Part shown: one piece after another, positions 11,245-19,648 of the stretch
Layout: each line of letters begins with the position of its first letter
Position numbering within the stretch: position 1 is the first letter of the stretch
NCBI RefSeq assembly: GCF_010731755.1
Contig: NZ_AP022589.1
Coordinates: 2,108,001-2,172,000, forward strand
Source of the DNA: Mycolicibacter minnesotensis
GTDB taxonomy: Bacteria; Actinomycetota; Actinomycetes; Mycobacteriales; Mycobacteriaceae
DNA length: 64,000 nucleotides
Reading direction: 5' to 3'
The notes under the pieces: generated by a model
The model's database searches: none
What the model saw: only the letters and a program-made list of their open reading frames with translations
What the model was told of the DNA's origin: nothing
Program-made: the position numbers and the translations under genes

Positions 11245-12456
11245 ATGGCGATCGAGTTGAGCTACTCGCCGGACGTGACGGCGCTGGTCGAGAAGACGCG
11301 GGCATTCATCGAAGAAGTGGTACTTCCGGTCGAAGACCGCCACGGTGGCGACATCGCTGCCGCGGGCGGGGACGCCACGGTGCAAGAACTGCAGGCCGCG
11401 GCCCGCGACGCGGGCGTGTTCGCGCCGCACGCGCCCGTCGAGTACGGCGGGCTCGGGCTGAACATGTCCGACCGCGCGCCGGTGTTCGAGGCGGCGGGCT
11501 ACTCCCTGTTCGGGCCGTCAGCGGTCAACATCGCCGCCCCCGACGAGGGCAACGTGCATCTGCTGGCCGAGGTGGCCAGTCCCGATCAGAAGGCTCGTTA
11601 CCTTGCACCGCTGGCGGCCGGCGAGGTGCGGTCCGCCTTCGCGATGACCGAACCTGCGCCGGGCGCGGGCTCGGATCCGTCGGCACTGGCCACCACCGCC
11701 GAACGTCGCTCGGGCGATTGGTACATCAACGGTCGCAAGTGGTACATCACCGGTGCCGACGGTGCCGGATTCTTCATCGTCATGGCCAGGACCTCCGGCG
11801 AGGCCGGCCAGCGCGGCGGGGCCACCATGTTTCTGGTACCCGCCGATACCCCGGGCCTGACCGTCGGCCGGCACATCCCCACCCTCGATCGCTCCATGGT
11901 GGGCGGGCACTGCGAGGTGTTCTTCGAGGACGTCCGGGTTCCCGACGAGGCGGTGCTGGGCGAGGTGGACCGCGGTTTCGAATACGCCCAGGTCCGGCTG
12001 GGGCCCGCGCGGATGACGCACGTCATGCGCTGGCTTGGCGCCGCGCGGCGTGGCCATGACACCGCGCTGTCGCACATCGTGACACGCGAGGCGTTCGGGT
12101 CGGCGCTGGGTGATCTGGGCATGATCCAGAACATGGTGGCCGACAACGAGATCGATATCGCGGCCACGCGGTCGCTGCTGGTACGCGCGTGCTGGGAACT
12201 GGATCAGGGCGGCAATGCCGGCGATGCGACGTCGATCGCCAAGACTTTCGCCGCCGAGGCCATCTTCCGGATCGTCGACCGCAGTGTGCAGATGTGTGGG
12301 GCGCTCGGAGTCACCGAGGACCTGCCACCGGCGCGGCTCTCCCGCGAGGTGCGCCCGTTCCGGGTGTACGACGGCCCCTCGGAGGTGCACCGCTGGGCCA
12401 TCGCCAAGCGGCGGGTCGGGGCGGCGCGGCGGGCGCGCAAGGACGCCGGTCAGTGA
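11245..12456 (+). CDS. Acyl-CoA dehydrogenase (ACAD10/11, LvaC-like)
   Basis: A 403-residue flavoprotein dehydrogenase. FAMTEPAPGAGSDPSAL (about residues 131-147) is the FAD/substrate signature, and YDGPSEVHRWAIAKR near residue 375 carries the expected catalytic glutamate. It oxidises an acyl-CoA to the 2,3-enoyl-CoA. Its stop overlaps the start of an APH-fold kinase (GTGA). This pairing is fused in human ACAD10/11 and adjacent in Pseudomonas lva operons, where the two enzymes remove the 4-hydroxyl of 4-hydroxyacyl-CoA by phosphorylation and elimination. The specific substrate here is inferred from that pairing. It is first in a plus-strand operon divergent from the XRE-TetR regulator. Confidence 0.88.
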   Translation: MAIELSYSPDVTALVEKTRAFIEEVVLPVEDRHGGDIAAAGGDATVQELQAAARDAGVFAPHAPVEYGGLGLNMSDRAPVFEAAGYSLFGPSAVNIAAPDEGNVHLLAEVASPDQKARYLAPLAAGEVRSAFAMTEPAPGAGSDPSALATTAERRSGDWYINGRKWYITGADGAGFFIVMARTSGEAGQRGGATMFLVPADTPGLTVGRHIPTLDRSMVGGHCEVFFEDVRVPDEAVLGEVDRGFEYAQVRLGPARMTHVMRWLGAARRGHDTALSHIVTREAFGSALGDLGMIQNMVADNEIDIAATRSLLVRACWELDQGGNAGDATSIAKTFAAEAIFRIVDRSVQMCGALGVTEDLPPARLSREVRPFRVYDGPSEVHRWAIAKRRVGAARRARKDAGQ

Positions 12457-13484
12457 CGGTCCAGGCGCTGGACCCGGTTGCCCTGCGGCAGTACCTTGTC
12501 GCACAGGATGTTCCGGTTACGGGTGAGCTCACCGTCGAACTGATCGCCGGCGGCCGGTCGAACCTCACCTTCAAAGTCGGCGACGACGTGTCGGCCTGGG
12601 TGGTACGCCGCCCGCCGCTCGGCGGGCTCACTCCCTCAGCGCACGATGTGGGCCGCGAGTTCGTCGTCACCGAAAAGCTCTACGGCACGGGAGTTCCGAT
12701 CGCCCGGCCCGTGGCGTTGGACGCCGAAGGTGTGGTCTGCGGCGCCCCGTTGACCGTGACGGAGTTCGTGACCGGCCGGGTCTACCGGCATAAGGACGAC
12801 CTGGATTCCCTGACGGACCCGGAATTGGCCGCCAATGCCGCGGCGCTGGTTCGGGTCCTGGTGGATCTTCACGCGGTGGACTATCGCGCCGTCGGGCTCG
12901 AATCCTTCGGCAGGCCCGACGGGTTCCTGGAGCGCCAGGTCCGCCTGTGGGCCCGGCAGTGGGACCTGGTCAAGGCCGGCGAGGCCGATGCCGCACTCTC
13001 CGTGGACGTGGAGAAACTGGCCGCCGCGCTGAGCGAGAGCATTCCGCAGACGTCGCAGCCCTCGGTGGTGCATGGCGATTTCCGCATCGACAACACCATC
13101 TGCGATCCAGAGCACGTGGACCGGATCCGTGCCGTGGTGGACTGGGAGTTGTCCACCCTCGGTGATCCGCTCACCGATATCGCATTGATGTGTGCCTACC
13201 GGTCGCCGGCGTTCGACCTGGTATTCGGCCATCCCGCGGCCTGGACCAGCGAGCGTTTGCCATCGGCCGACACCCTGGCCGAGCAGTACGCGCAGCAGTC
13301 GGGCCGTGACCTGAGCGGCTGGAGTTTCTACCAGGCGTTGGCGAGCTTCAAAATCGGAGTCATCGCCAAGGGAATCACCCACCGCGCCCAGCACGGTGCC
13401 CAGGATGTGCAGAACGCCGATGAAGCGGCGCAGGCCACGCCGGAATTCATCGCCGCGGCTCTAAAAGCGTTGAAGCAGAACTGA
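12453..13484 (+). CDS. APH-fold phosphotransferase (LvaA / ACAD11 kinase-like)
   Basis: A 343-residue member of the aminoglycoside phosphotransferase/choline kinase fold. It has SNLTFKVGDDVSAWVVRRPPLG (nucleotide-binding strand and lysine/arginine region), VVHGDFRIDNTICDP (Brenner motif HGDxxxDN) and VVDWELSTLGDPLTDIAL (metal-binding DWE). The start is a GTG that overlaps the fadE stop by four bases; the open frame further upstream is only a shadow inside the dehydrogenase gene. These ACAD11-like kinases act on CoA-bound hydroxyacyl groups rather than antibiotics, and adjacency to an acyl-CoA dehydrogenase supports that. Annotation as a drug-resistance gene would be wrong in this context. Confidence 0.87.
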   Translation: MTVQALDPVALRQYLVAQDVPVTGELTVELIAGGRSNLTFKVGDDVSAWVVRRPPLGGLTPSAHDVGREFVVTEKLYGTGVPIARPVALDAEGVVCGAPLTVTEFVTGRVYRHKDDLDSLTDPELAANAAALVRVLVDLHAVDYRAVGLESFGRPDGFLERQVRLWARQWDLVKAGEADAALSVDVEKLAAALSESIPQTSQPSVVHGDFRIDNTICDPEHVDRIRAVVDWELSTLGDPLTDIALMCAYRSPAFDLVFGHPAAWTSERLPSADTLAEQYAQQSGRDLSGWSFYQALASFKIGVIAKGITHRAQHGAQDVQNADEAAQATPEFIAAALKALKQN

Positions 13485-13505
13485 AAGTCAGGAAAGGTGA
13501 GTCGG

Positions 13506-14267
13506 GTGAGCGTACTGGACAAGTTCCGCATGGACGGCAGGGTCGTCGTGGTGACCGGGGCATCCTCGGGCCTCGGGGTGTACTTCGCCAAGGCCTTCGC
13601 CGAGGCCGGTGCCGACGTGGTGCTGGCGGCGCGGCGCGTGGAGAAGTTGGCGCAGGCGGCTGATCTGGTGGCTGCTGCCGGCCGGGTGGGCCTGCCGGTG
13701 GCCACCGACATCGCGGACCCGGCTGCCGCTACGGCCATGGTGGACGCCGCGATGGAGCGGTTCGGCCGAGTCGACGTGCTGATCAACAATGCCGGAATCG
13801 GGACGGCGCATCCGGCCACCCGCGAAACCCCGGAACAGTTCCGCGAGGTCATCGACGTCAACCTCAACGGCGCCTACTGGGCAGCGCAGGCCTGCGGACG
13901 GGTGATGCAGCCCGGCTCGTCGATCGTCAACATCTCCAGCATTCTCGGCCTGACCACCGCCGGGCTGCCGCAGGCGGCCTACGCAGCCAGCAAAGCAGGG
14001 CTCATCGGGCTGACCCGGGATCTGGCCCAGCAGTGGGGCGAGCGTAAGGGGATTCGGGTCAACGCGATCGCGCCGGGCTTCTTCGAATCAGAGATGACCG
14101 AGCAGTACCGCCCGGGCTATCTGGAAAGCATCTCCCACCGCATCGTGCTGGGCCGGATGGGCGATCCCGAAGACCTCGCGGCGTCGGTGCTGTGGCTGGC
14201 CTCCGATGCCGGCGGCTACGTCACCGGGCAGACCATCGCCGTCGACGGTGGCTTCACGATCAACTGA
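13506..14267 (+). CDS. SDR-family oxidoreductase
   Basis: A 253-residue classical short-chain dehydrogenase. The cofactor motif TGASSGLGVYFAK is near residue 18, NNAG near 89, the catalytic serine is in NISSILG, and YAASKAGL gives the Tyr-x3-Lys pair near residue 158. VTGQTIAVDGGFTIN at the C-terminus is standard. An AGGAAAGG site at 13490-13497 fits the GTG at 13506 better than the GTG at 13497. It follows the kinase by 21 bases and likely oxidises or reduces a hydroxy/keto intermediate in the same pathway, or 3-hydroxyacyl-CoA. Coenzyme preference and substrate cannot be told by eye. Confidence 0.87.
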   Translation: MSVLDKFRMDGRVVVVTGASSGLGVYFAKAFAEAGADVVLAARRVEKLAQAADLVAAAGRVGLPVATDIADPAAATAMVDAAMERFGRVDVLINNAGIGTAHPATRETPEQFREVIDVNLNGAYWAAQACGRVMQPGSSIVNISSILGLTTAGLPQAAYAASKAGLIGLTRDLAQQWGERKGIRVNAIAPGFFESEMTEQYRPGYLESISHRIVLGRMGDPEDLAASVLWLASDAGGYVTGQTIAVDGGFTIN

Positions 14268-14307
14268 AGCCGCGGTTCCCATGCCCCGTCCGCGGTAGCC
14301 TCGGCGC

Positions 14308-14361
14308 ATGGATCCCGTGCTCCCGCAGCAGTACTTCGATCTGCGTCACGCACCCGACTGA
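14308..14361 (+). CDS. 17-codon mini-ORF abutting the acyl-CoA synthetase start
   Basis: An ATG frame of 17 codons (MDPVLPQQYFDLRHAPD) ends in TGA directly followed, without a spacer, by the ATG of the next gene. It could be a translational-coupling leader or chance. It has no clear ribosome site. There is no homology that I recognise. Confidence 0.25.
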   Translation: MDPVLPQQYFDLRHAPD

Positions 14362-16023
14362 ATGCCCACCGATATCGCGGGCATGCTGCTCGATCGCCTT
14401 GGCGACCAGCACCCCGGACTGCGAACCCGGCAGCGGGACTGGACCTGGGACGAGGTGGTGCGTGAATCGGCCGCGCGGGCCGCGCTGGCCGCCACGCTGC
14501 GCCACGATGGGCCGTTTCACATCGGAGTGCTGCTGGACAATGTTGCGGACTTCGTGTTCTGGCTCGGCGCCGGGGCGCTGGGGGGCGCAGTCATCGTCGG
14601 CATCAACCCCACCCGCGGTGACGCCGAGATGGCCGCCGAGATCCGGCACGCGGACTGCCAGCTGATCGTCACCGACGCAACCGGCATGGATCGGCTACGC
14701 GGACTGGACCACGGCCTGGACCCCGCGCGCTTCCTGGTCATCGACGACCCCGGCTACCCGGCCTTGGTCGAGCGGCATCGGGTGGAGCCTGCCGCTGCCG
14801 CCGGAGTGGACGCAGCATCGCTGCTGCTGTTGCTGTTCACCTCCGGCACCACCGGCGCCTCCAAGGCGGTCAAGTGCAGCCAGGGCCGGCTGGTCCGGAT
14901 CGCCGAAGCGGCCACCGCCAAATTCGGTCACGTCCGCTCCGACATCGACTACTGCTGCATGCCGCTGTTCCACGGCAACGCGATTATGGCGCTGTGGGCG
15001 CCCGCACTGGCCAACGGTGCCACGATCTGTCTGACGCCGAAGTTCTCGGCGTCGCAGTTCCTGCCCGACGTGCGCTACTTCGGCGCAACGTTCTTCACCT
15101 ACGTGGGCAAGGCCCTGGGCTATCTGCTGGCGACCCCGGAAGGGCCCGACGACGGCGACAACGCCCTGGTTCGCGGCTTCGGCACCGAGGCGTCTCCGCA
15201 AGACCAGGCCGAGTTTCTCCGTCGCTTCGGCGCGGTCCTGCATGAGGGCTACGGCTCCAGCGAGGGCGGCAACGCCGCGATACCGGATCCGGCGGCGCCG
15301 CCCGGCGCGCTGGGGCGCCCGGCGCATGCGGGCATCGCGATCGTCGATCCGACGACCCGTGCCGAATGCCCCCCGGCGATTCTCGACGAGCACGGCAGGG
15401 TGTGTAACGCCGACGACGCGGTGGGTGAGATCGTCGACAAGTCTGGGGCGCGCGACTTCGAGGGCTACTACAAGAACGACGCCGCGGACTCCGAGAAAGT
15501 CCGGGACGGGTGGTACTGGACCGGCGACCTCGGCTACTTCGACGAGGCCGGCTTCGTGTACTTCGCCGGCCGCCGCGGCGACTGGATCCGGGTCGACGGC
15601 GAGAACACCTCCGCGCTGACTATCGAGCGGGTGCTGCGCCGGCACCCGCTGATCATCAGTGCCGGCGTCTACGCGGTGCCCGACCCCCGCTCCGGCGACC
15701 AGGTGATGGGCGCCATCGAGGTCGCCGACCCCGACAGCTTCGACGTGTCGGCCTTCGCCGGGTATCTGGCCGCCCAGCCCGATCTGGGCAGCAAGGGTGT
15801 CCCGCGGTTTCTGCGGGTCTCCGCGGGTCTGCCCGTCACCGGTTCGAACAAGGTGCTCAAACGTGAGTTGCAGGCGCAGCGTTGGCACACGTGCGAGCCG
15901 GTATACCGCTGGGTCGGACGGGGTGCCCCCGAGTACACCCGCATGACCGATGACGACAAGCGCTGTCTGGACGCCGAATTCACGTCCTACGGCCGGCAGA
16001 GCTACTTGCGAGGCGCAGGCTAG
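14362..16023 (+). CDS. Fatty-acid/acyl-CoA synthetase (FadD17-like)
   Basis: A 553-residue AMP-forming ligase that activates a carboxylic acid to its CoA thioester. The P-loop-like core LFTSGTTGASKAVKCS (about residues 157-172), the EGYGSSEGG adenine motif, YWTGDLGYFDEAGFVYFAGRRGD hinge region broken across the two domains, and the C-terminal GSNKVLKREL with its catalytic lysine are all present, so it looks active. The N-terminus is short and lacks the extended leader of FadD2, resembling FadD17. It closes the plus-strand catabolic operon and probably supplies the CoA ester used by the dehydrogenase and kinase upstream. Convergent with the primase-polymerase gene, 2 bases apart. Confidence 0.87.
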   Translation: MPTDIAGMLLDRLGDQHPGLRTRQRDWTWDEVVRESAARAALAATLRHDGPFHIGVLLDNVADFVFWLGAGALGGAVIVGINPTRGDAEMAAEIRHADCQLIVTDATGMDRLRGLDHGLDPARFLVIDDPGYPALVERHRVEPAAAAGVDAASLLLLLFTSGTTGASKAVKCSQGRLVRIAEAATAKFGHVRSDIDYCCMPLFHGNAIMALWAPALANGATICLTPKFSASQFLPDVRYFGATFFTYVGKALGYLLATPEGPDDGDNALVRGFGTEASPQDQAEFLRRFGAVLHEGYGSSEGGNAAIPDPAAPPGALGRPAHAGIAIVDPTTRAECPPAILDEHGRVCNADDAVGEIVDKSGARDFEGYYKNDAADSEKVRDGWYWTGDLGYFDEAGFVYFAGRRGDWIRVDGENTSALTIERVLRRHPLIISAGVYAVPDPRSGDQVMGAIEVADPDSFDVSAFAGYLAAQPDLGSKGVPRFLRVSAGLPVTGSNKVLKRELQAQRWHTCEPVYRWVGRGAPEYTRMTDDDKRCLDAEFTSYGRQSYLRGAG

Positions 16024-16025
16024 CG

Positions 16026-17276
16026 CTAGGGCTGTGCGCCCGGCCCCTTCTTCTGCGGGCTCCTCCACGGGCTGTAGTCGGCGATCAGATCTTCCTGCGG
16101 CGGGCGCTGCGCCTGCGCGACGTGCTGCAGGTTGATCCGCACCCGGTAGTACAGCGAACTCGGACCGCGCATGCCGTCGATCAAGACATCTTCGGGCGCC
16201 AGCTGCTGCACTACCGCGGGATGGCTTTGCCGCCAGACCTCCAGGGCGGCCAGCGCCTCATCGCGCGTCTTGGTGCGGGCTATCTCGATCAACGGCAACG
16301 GGGACGTGCGCCGGCCGTCGACACTCTTGCGGGCCCCGCGTGGCGCCCGCTCCGCGGGGCCCTGCGCTTGGGCCAGTTCCAACAGCGATTCCAGCCTGCC
16401 GGCGGCCGCGTCCATGCCCGCCCACGGATCGCCCAGCTGGGCGTACCGCTGCGGCACGGTGTCCAGCGTGAACGCCGCCGGATCGGCGTCGGCGACTTCC
16501 TCCCAATACAGCGGCGTCGAGACCCGAGCATCGGCGGTGGCGCGCACGGAGTAGGCAGAGGCGACAGTGCGGTCCTTGGCGTTCTGGTTGAAGTCCACAA
16601 AGACGCCGTGCCGCTCTTCCTTCCACCACCGGCTGGTGGCCAGCTGCGGGGCACGCCGCTCGATCTCGCGGGCCACCGCCTGGGCTGCCAGGCGAACCTG
16701 GGCGAACTCCCACTCGGGCGTGATCCGCGCGTAGATGTGCATGCCTCGCGAGCCCGAGGTCTTCGGCCAGGCTGTCAGCCCGTGGTCGGCCAGCACTTCG
16801 CGGGCAAGCAGGGTCACCTCGACGATCGCCGACCACCCGACGCCCGGCATCGGATCGAGGTCGACCCGCAACTCATCGGGATGCTCCAGGTCGGCGGCGA
16901 GCACCGGATGGGGATTGAGATCCACGCAGCCCAGATTGATCACCCACGCCAGTCCGGCCGCGTCGTCGACCACGACTTCGTGCGCCGAGCGGCCGGAGGC
17001 GTAGCGCAGTTCCGCGACCGACACGCAGTCCGGGCGGTTGGTCGGTGCACGCTTCTGAAAGATGGCCTCGGCGCCGATGCCGTCGAGAAAACGCTTGAGG
17101 ATCATCGGCCGTCCCGCCACGCCCCGCAACGCGCCGTCGGCCACCGACAGGTAGTACCGAATCAGCTCGAGCTTGGTACGTGGGGCGCTGGCTATTCCCC
17201 CTGGGAACACCACCTTGTCCGGGTGGGTGACCACCACCCGGTGCGCCGCCACGTCCAGCGACAACCCGCCGGCCAT
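16026..17276 (-). CDS. LigD-type primase-polymerase (Prim-Pol) homologue, Rv0269c-like
   Basis: A 416-residue archaeo-eukaryotic primase-fold polymerase resembling the LigD polymerase domain, without ligase or nuclease domains. Landmarks are HPDKVVFPGG near residue 18, VDLDPMPGVGW (the metal-binding D-x-D pair) near 138, and KTSGSRGMHIYARI near 172 containing the conserved histidine. WWKEERHGVFVDFNQNAKDRTVASAYSVRA near 217 carries the third acidic residue. Stand-alone homologues in mycobacteria (PolD1/PolD2, Prim-PolC) work in gap filling and ribonucleotide-dependent repair. No ku gene is adjacent. Its position before fadD2, facing the opposite direction, equals Rv0269c. Confidence 0.88.
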   Translation of the reverse strand: MAGGLSLDVAAHRVVVTHPDKVVFPGGIASAPRTKLELIRYYLSVADGALRGVAGRPMILKRFLDGIGAEAIFQKRAPTNRPDCVSVAELRYASGRSAHEVVVDDAAGLAWVINLGCVDLNPHPVLAADLEHPDELRVDLDPMPGVGWSAIVEVTLLAREVLADHGLTAWPKTSGSRGMHIYARITPEWEFAQVRLAAQAVAREIERRAPQLATSRWWKEERHGVFVDFNQNAKDRTVASAYSVRATADARVSTPLYWEEVADADPAAFTLDTVPQRYAQLGDPWAGMDAAAGRLESLLELAQAQGPAERAPRGARKSVDGRRTSPLPLIEIARTKTRDEALAALEVWRQSHPAVVQQLAPEDVLIDGMRGPSSLYYRVRINLQHVAQAQRPPQEDLIADYSPWRSPQKKGPGAQP

Positions 17277-17343
17277 GCGCCCATGTTAATGAGAGGCCAC
17301 CATCCGCCGCCCGACGGCGATCTGCGTCACATAAGGTTGTCTC

Positions 17344-19014
17344 ATGGCTAAGCTCACTGACCTGCCCAGCCAGGCCGTAACCAAGCTCGGTCGCTATCTC
17401 GAACGCGGTGGCGCCGAGTTGCACTATTTGCGCAAGATCCTGCAGTCGGGCGCCCTGAAGCTGGAGTCCCCACGGTTCATCGCCAGTGCGCTGGCCGATG
17501 GGGCGCGCTGGGGCGAGCTCGGGATGATTCCCGCGCTCAATGCCCGCCGGAACCCGAACGGCCTCGCCGTCATCGACGACGACGGCAGCATCACGTTCAA
17601 AGAACTCGACGACGCCGTCAACGCGGTGGCCAACGGCCTGCTTGCGATGGGTGTGCGCGGTGGTGACGGGGTGGCGATCCTGGCCCGCAACCATCGCTGG
17701 TTCCTGATCGCCAACTACGGCTGTGCCCGGGTCGGTGCCCGGCTGATCCTGCTGAACAGCGAATTCTCCGGCCCGCAGATCAAGGACGTCTCCGAACGTG
17801 AAGGCGCCAAACTGATCATCTACGACGACGAGTACACCGCCGCCGTTGCGCAGGCCGAGCCCACGCTGGGCAAGTTGCGGGCACTCGGTGTCAATCCGGA
17901 CACCGATGAGCCGTCGGGCAGCGCCGACGAGACGCTGGCACAGCTGATCGCGCGCAGCAGCAAGGCGCCGGCACCCAAGATCACCAAGCCCGCCTCGATC
18001 ATCATCCTGACATCGGGCACCACCGGTACCCCCAAGGGCGCCAACCGCAGTACGCCGCCCACGCTGGCGCCTATCGGCGGCATCTTGTCGCACGTCCCGT
18101 TCCGGGCCGGTGAGGTGACATCGCTGCCCTCGCCGATGTTCCACGCACTGGGATACCTGCATGGCACCTTGGCGATGTTCTTCGGCTCGACCTTGGTGCT
18201 GCGGCGTCGCTTCAAGCCGGCCACCGTGCTCGAAGACCTGGAGAAGTACAAGGTGACGGGCATGGTCGTCGTCCCGGTCATGTTGTCGCGGATCCTCGAC
18301 CAGCTGGAGAAGACCAGCCCCAAGCCGGACCTGTCCGCGCTGCGGATCGTGTTCGTCTCCGGGTCGCAGCTCGGTGCCGAACTGGCGTCGCGGGCCTTGA
18401 AGGATCTGGGGCCGGTCATCTACAACATGTACGGCTCCACCGAGGTCGCCTTCGCCACCATCGCCGGGCCCGCCGACCTCCAGCACAACGCTGCAACCGT
18501 GGGACCGGTGGTCAAGGGCGTCAAGGTCAGGATCCTCGACGACAACGGCAACGAAGTGCCGCGAGGCGAGGTCGGTCGGATCTTCGTCGGCAACTTCTTC
18601 CCGTTCGAGGGCTACACCGGTGGCGGAGGCAAGCAGATCATCGACGGTCTGTTGTCATCCGGCGACGTCGGTTACTTCGACGAGCGTGGGCTGCTCTATG
18701 TCAGTGGCCGCGACGACGAGATGATCGTCTCCGGCGGCGAGAACGTCTTCCCCGCCGAAGTCGAGGACCTGATCAGCGGACACCCCGAGGTGATCGAGGC
18801 GACCGCATTGGGCGTCGACGACAAAGAGTGGGGTGCACGCCTGCGGGCCTTCGTGGTGCGCAAAGAAGGTTCCAGCGTCGACGAGGACACCATCAAGGTC
18901 TACGTCAAGGAACACTTGGCCCGCTACAAGGTGCCGCGGGAAGTGGTGTTCCTCGACGAGCTGCCGCGTAACCCCACCGGCAAGATCCTCAAGCGCGAAC
19001 TGCGCGACCTGTAG
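17344..19014 (+). CDS. fadD2: FadD2 fatty-acid-CoA ligase
   Basis: A 556-residue AMP-forming acyl-CoA synthetase. ILTSGTTGTPKGANRS (about residue 220), NMYGSTEVAFA, LSSGDVGYFDERGLLYVSGRDD broken at the hinge, and the terminal NPTGKILKRELRDL with the catalytic lysine are visible. The longer N-terminal region before the adenylation core separates it from the upstream synthetase. Length and neighbours (primase-polymerase on one side, convergent DinB and FadE6 on the other) agree with fadD2 (Rv0270). With FadE6 it probably feeds a fatty acid into beta-oxidation. AAGGTTG precedes the ATG. Confidence 0.9.
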   Translation: MAKLTDLPSQAVTKLGRYLERGGAELHYLRKILQSGALKLESPRFIASALADGARWGELGMIPALNARRNPNGLAVIDDDGSITFKELDDAVNAVANGLLAMGVRGGDGVAILARNHRWFLIANYGCARVGARLILLNSEFSGPQIKDVSEREGAKLIIYDDEYTAAVAQAEPTLGKLRALGVNPDTDEPSGSADETLAQLIARSSKAPAPKITKPASIIILTSGTTGTPKGANRSTPPTLAPIGGILSHVPFRAGEVTSLPSPMFHALGYLHGTLAMFFGSTLVLRRRFKPATVLEDLEKYKVTGMVVVPVMLSRILDQLEKTSPKPDLSALRIVFVSGSQLGAELASRALKDLGPVIYNMYGSTEVAFATIAGPADLQHNAATVGPVVKGVKVRILDDNGNEVPRGEVGRIFVGNFFPFEGYTGGGGKQIIDGLLSSGDVGYFDERGLLYVSGRDDEMIVSGGENVFPAEVEDLISGHPEVIEATALGVDDKEWGARLRAFVVRKEGSSVDEDTIKVYVKEHLARYKVPREVVFLDELPRNPTGKILKRELRDL

Positions 19015-19025
19015 TCATCAGCACC

Positions 19026-19080
19026 GAGATTGCTTCTAGGGTCGTGCGCCCGACGGATTCACAACCCTAGAAGCAATCTC
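19026..19080. terminator. Perfect 17-bp inverted repeat between convergent genes
   Basis: GAGATTGCTTCTAGGGT at 19026-19042 and its exact reverse complement at 19064-19080 are separated by a 21-base loop. It begins 12 bases after fadD2 and ends 33 bases before the 3' end of the opposing dinB-type gene. There is no T-run, but long stems without T-runs are common terminators in mycobacteria. It could instead be a dispersed intergenic repeat. Confidence 0.6.
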
Positions 19081-19112
19081 AACGCCGTCGTGGGCGACCA
19101 TCGCCGATTGCC

Positions 19113-19622
19113 TCAGTCGAAACCCGTTGCGCCGTCGAGTTGTTCGCGCAGGATATCGATCTGGCCGCAGTGCCGGGCGGTCTCTTCGAGCATGTGGATG
19201 TAGATCCAGCGCAGTGCCACACGACCGAGGCGTCGGTGCGCCACGGTGTGGTCGAGCGGATATGCCGCGGCGATCTGCCGGGACCGCTCGCACTGCCGGC
19301 GGTACTCGGCCACTAACGCCGGCAGCGAATCGCCCTCGGAGAGATCGAATTCCACAGCCCGATCGTGTGGGCGGCGGTTGTCATCGAGCTGGCCCTGCAA
19401 CAGCTGCTCGAACCAGCCGAATTCCGCCCAGCGCAGGTGCTTGACCAATCCCCCCACCGTGGTCGGTGACGACACCAGGTGCCGGCGGGCGTCGGCCTCC
19501 GAGAGTCCGGATACTTTGTGCACCACGATGTCGCGGTAGTCGTCTAAGAACGCCTCGAGAGTCTCGCGTTCTGAAGACCCGACCAGGCCACGACGACCCG
19601 GGGGCAAAGGCGCATCGGTCAC
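19113..19622 (-). CDS. DinB-family protein (DUF664)
   Basis: A 169-residue four-helix-bundle protein of the DinB/YfiT superfamily. The pattern TVGGLVKHLRWAEFGWFEQLLQG gives the first metal-ligand histidine, and IYIHMLEETARHCGQIDILREQLDG near the C-terminus supplies the HxxxH-like pair. In actinobacteria these proteins are often mycothiol-dependent transferases. The GTG at 19622 is preferred because it lies after the fadE6 stop; a longer frame to 19760 would run deep into fadE6 and looks arginine/histidine-rich and non-genic. The ribosome site is weak. It follows fadE6 by 26 bases and is likely in its transcript. Substrate unknown. Confidence 0.78.
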   Translation of the reverse strand: MTDAPLPPGRRGLVGSSERETLEAFLDDYRDIVVHKVSGLSEADARRHLVSSPTTVGGLVKHLRWAEFGWFEQLLQGQLDDNRRPHDRAVEFDLSEGDSLPALVAEYRRQCERSRQIAAAYPLDHTVAHRRLGRVALRWIYIHMLEETARHCGQIDILREQLDGATGFD

Positions 19623-19648
19623 CGTGTCAACGGTAGTGCGCAATCCCG

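Noticed and set aside
12453..13484. Annotation of the APH-fold protein as an aminoglycoside resistance kinase
   Set aside because: The motifs are those of the fold in general, and overlap with an acyl-CoA dehydrogenase gene points to the ACAD11/LvaA group.
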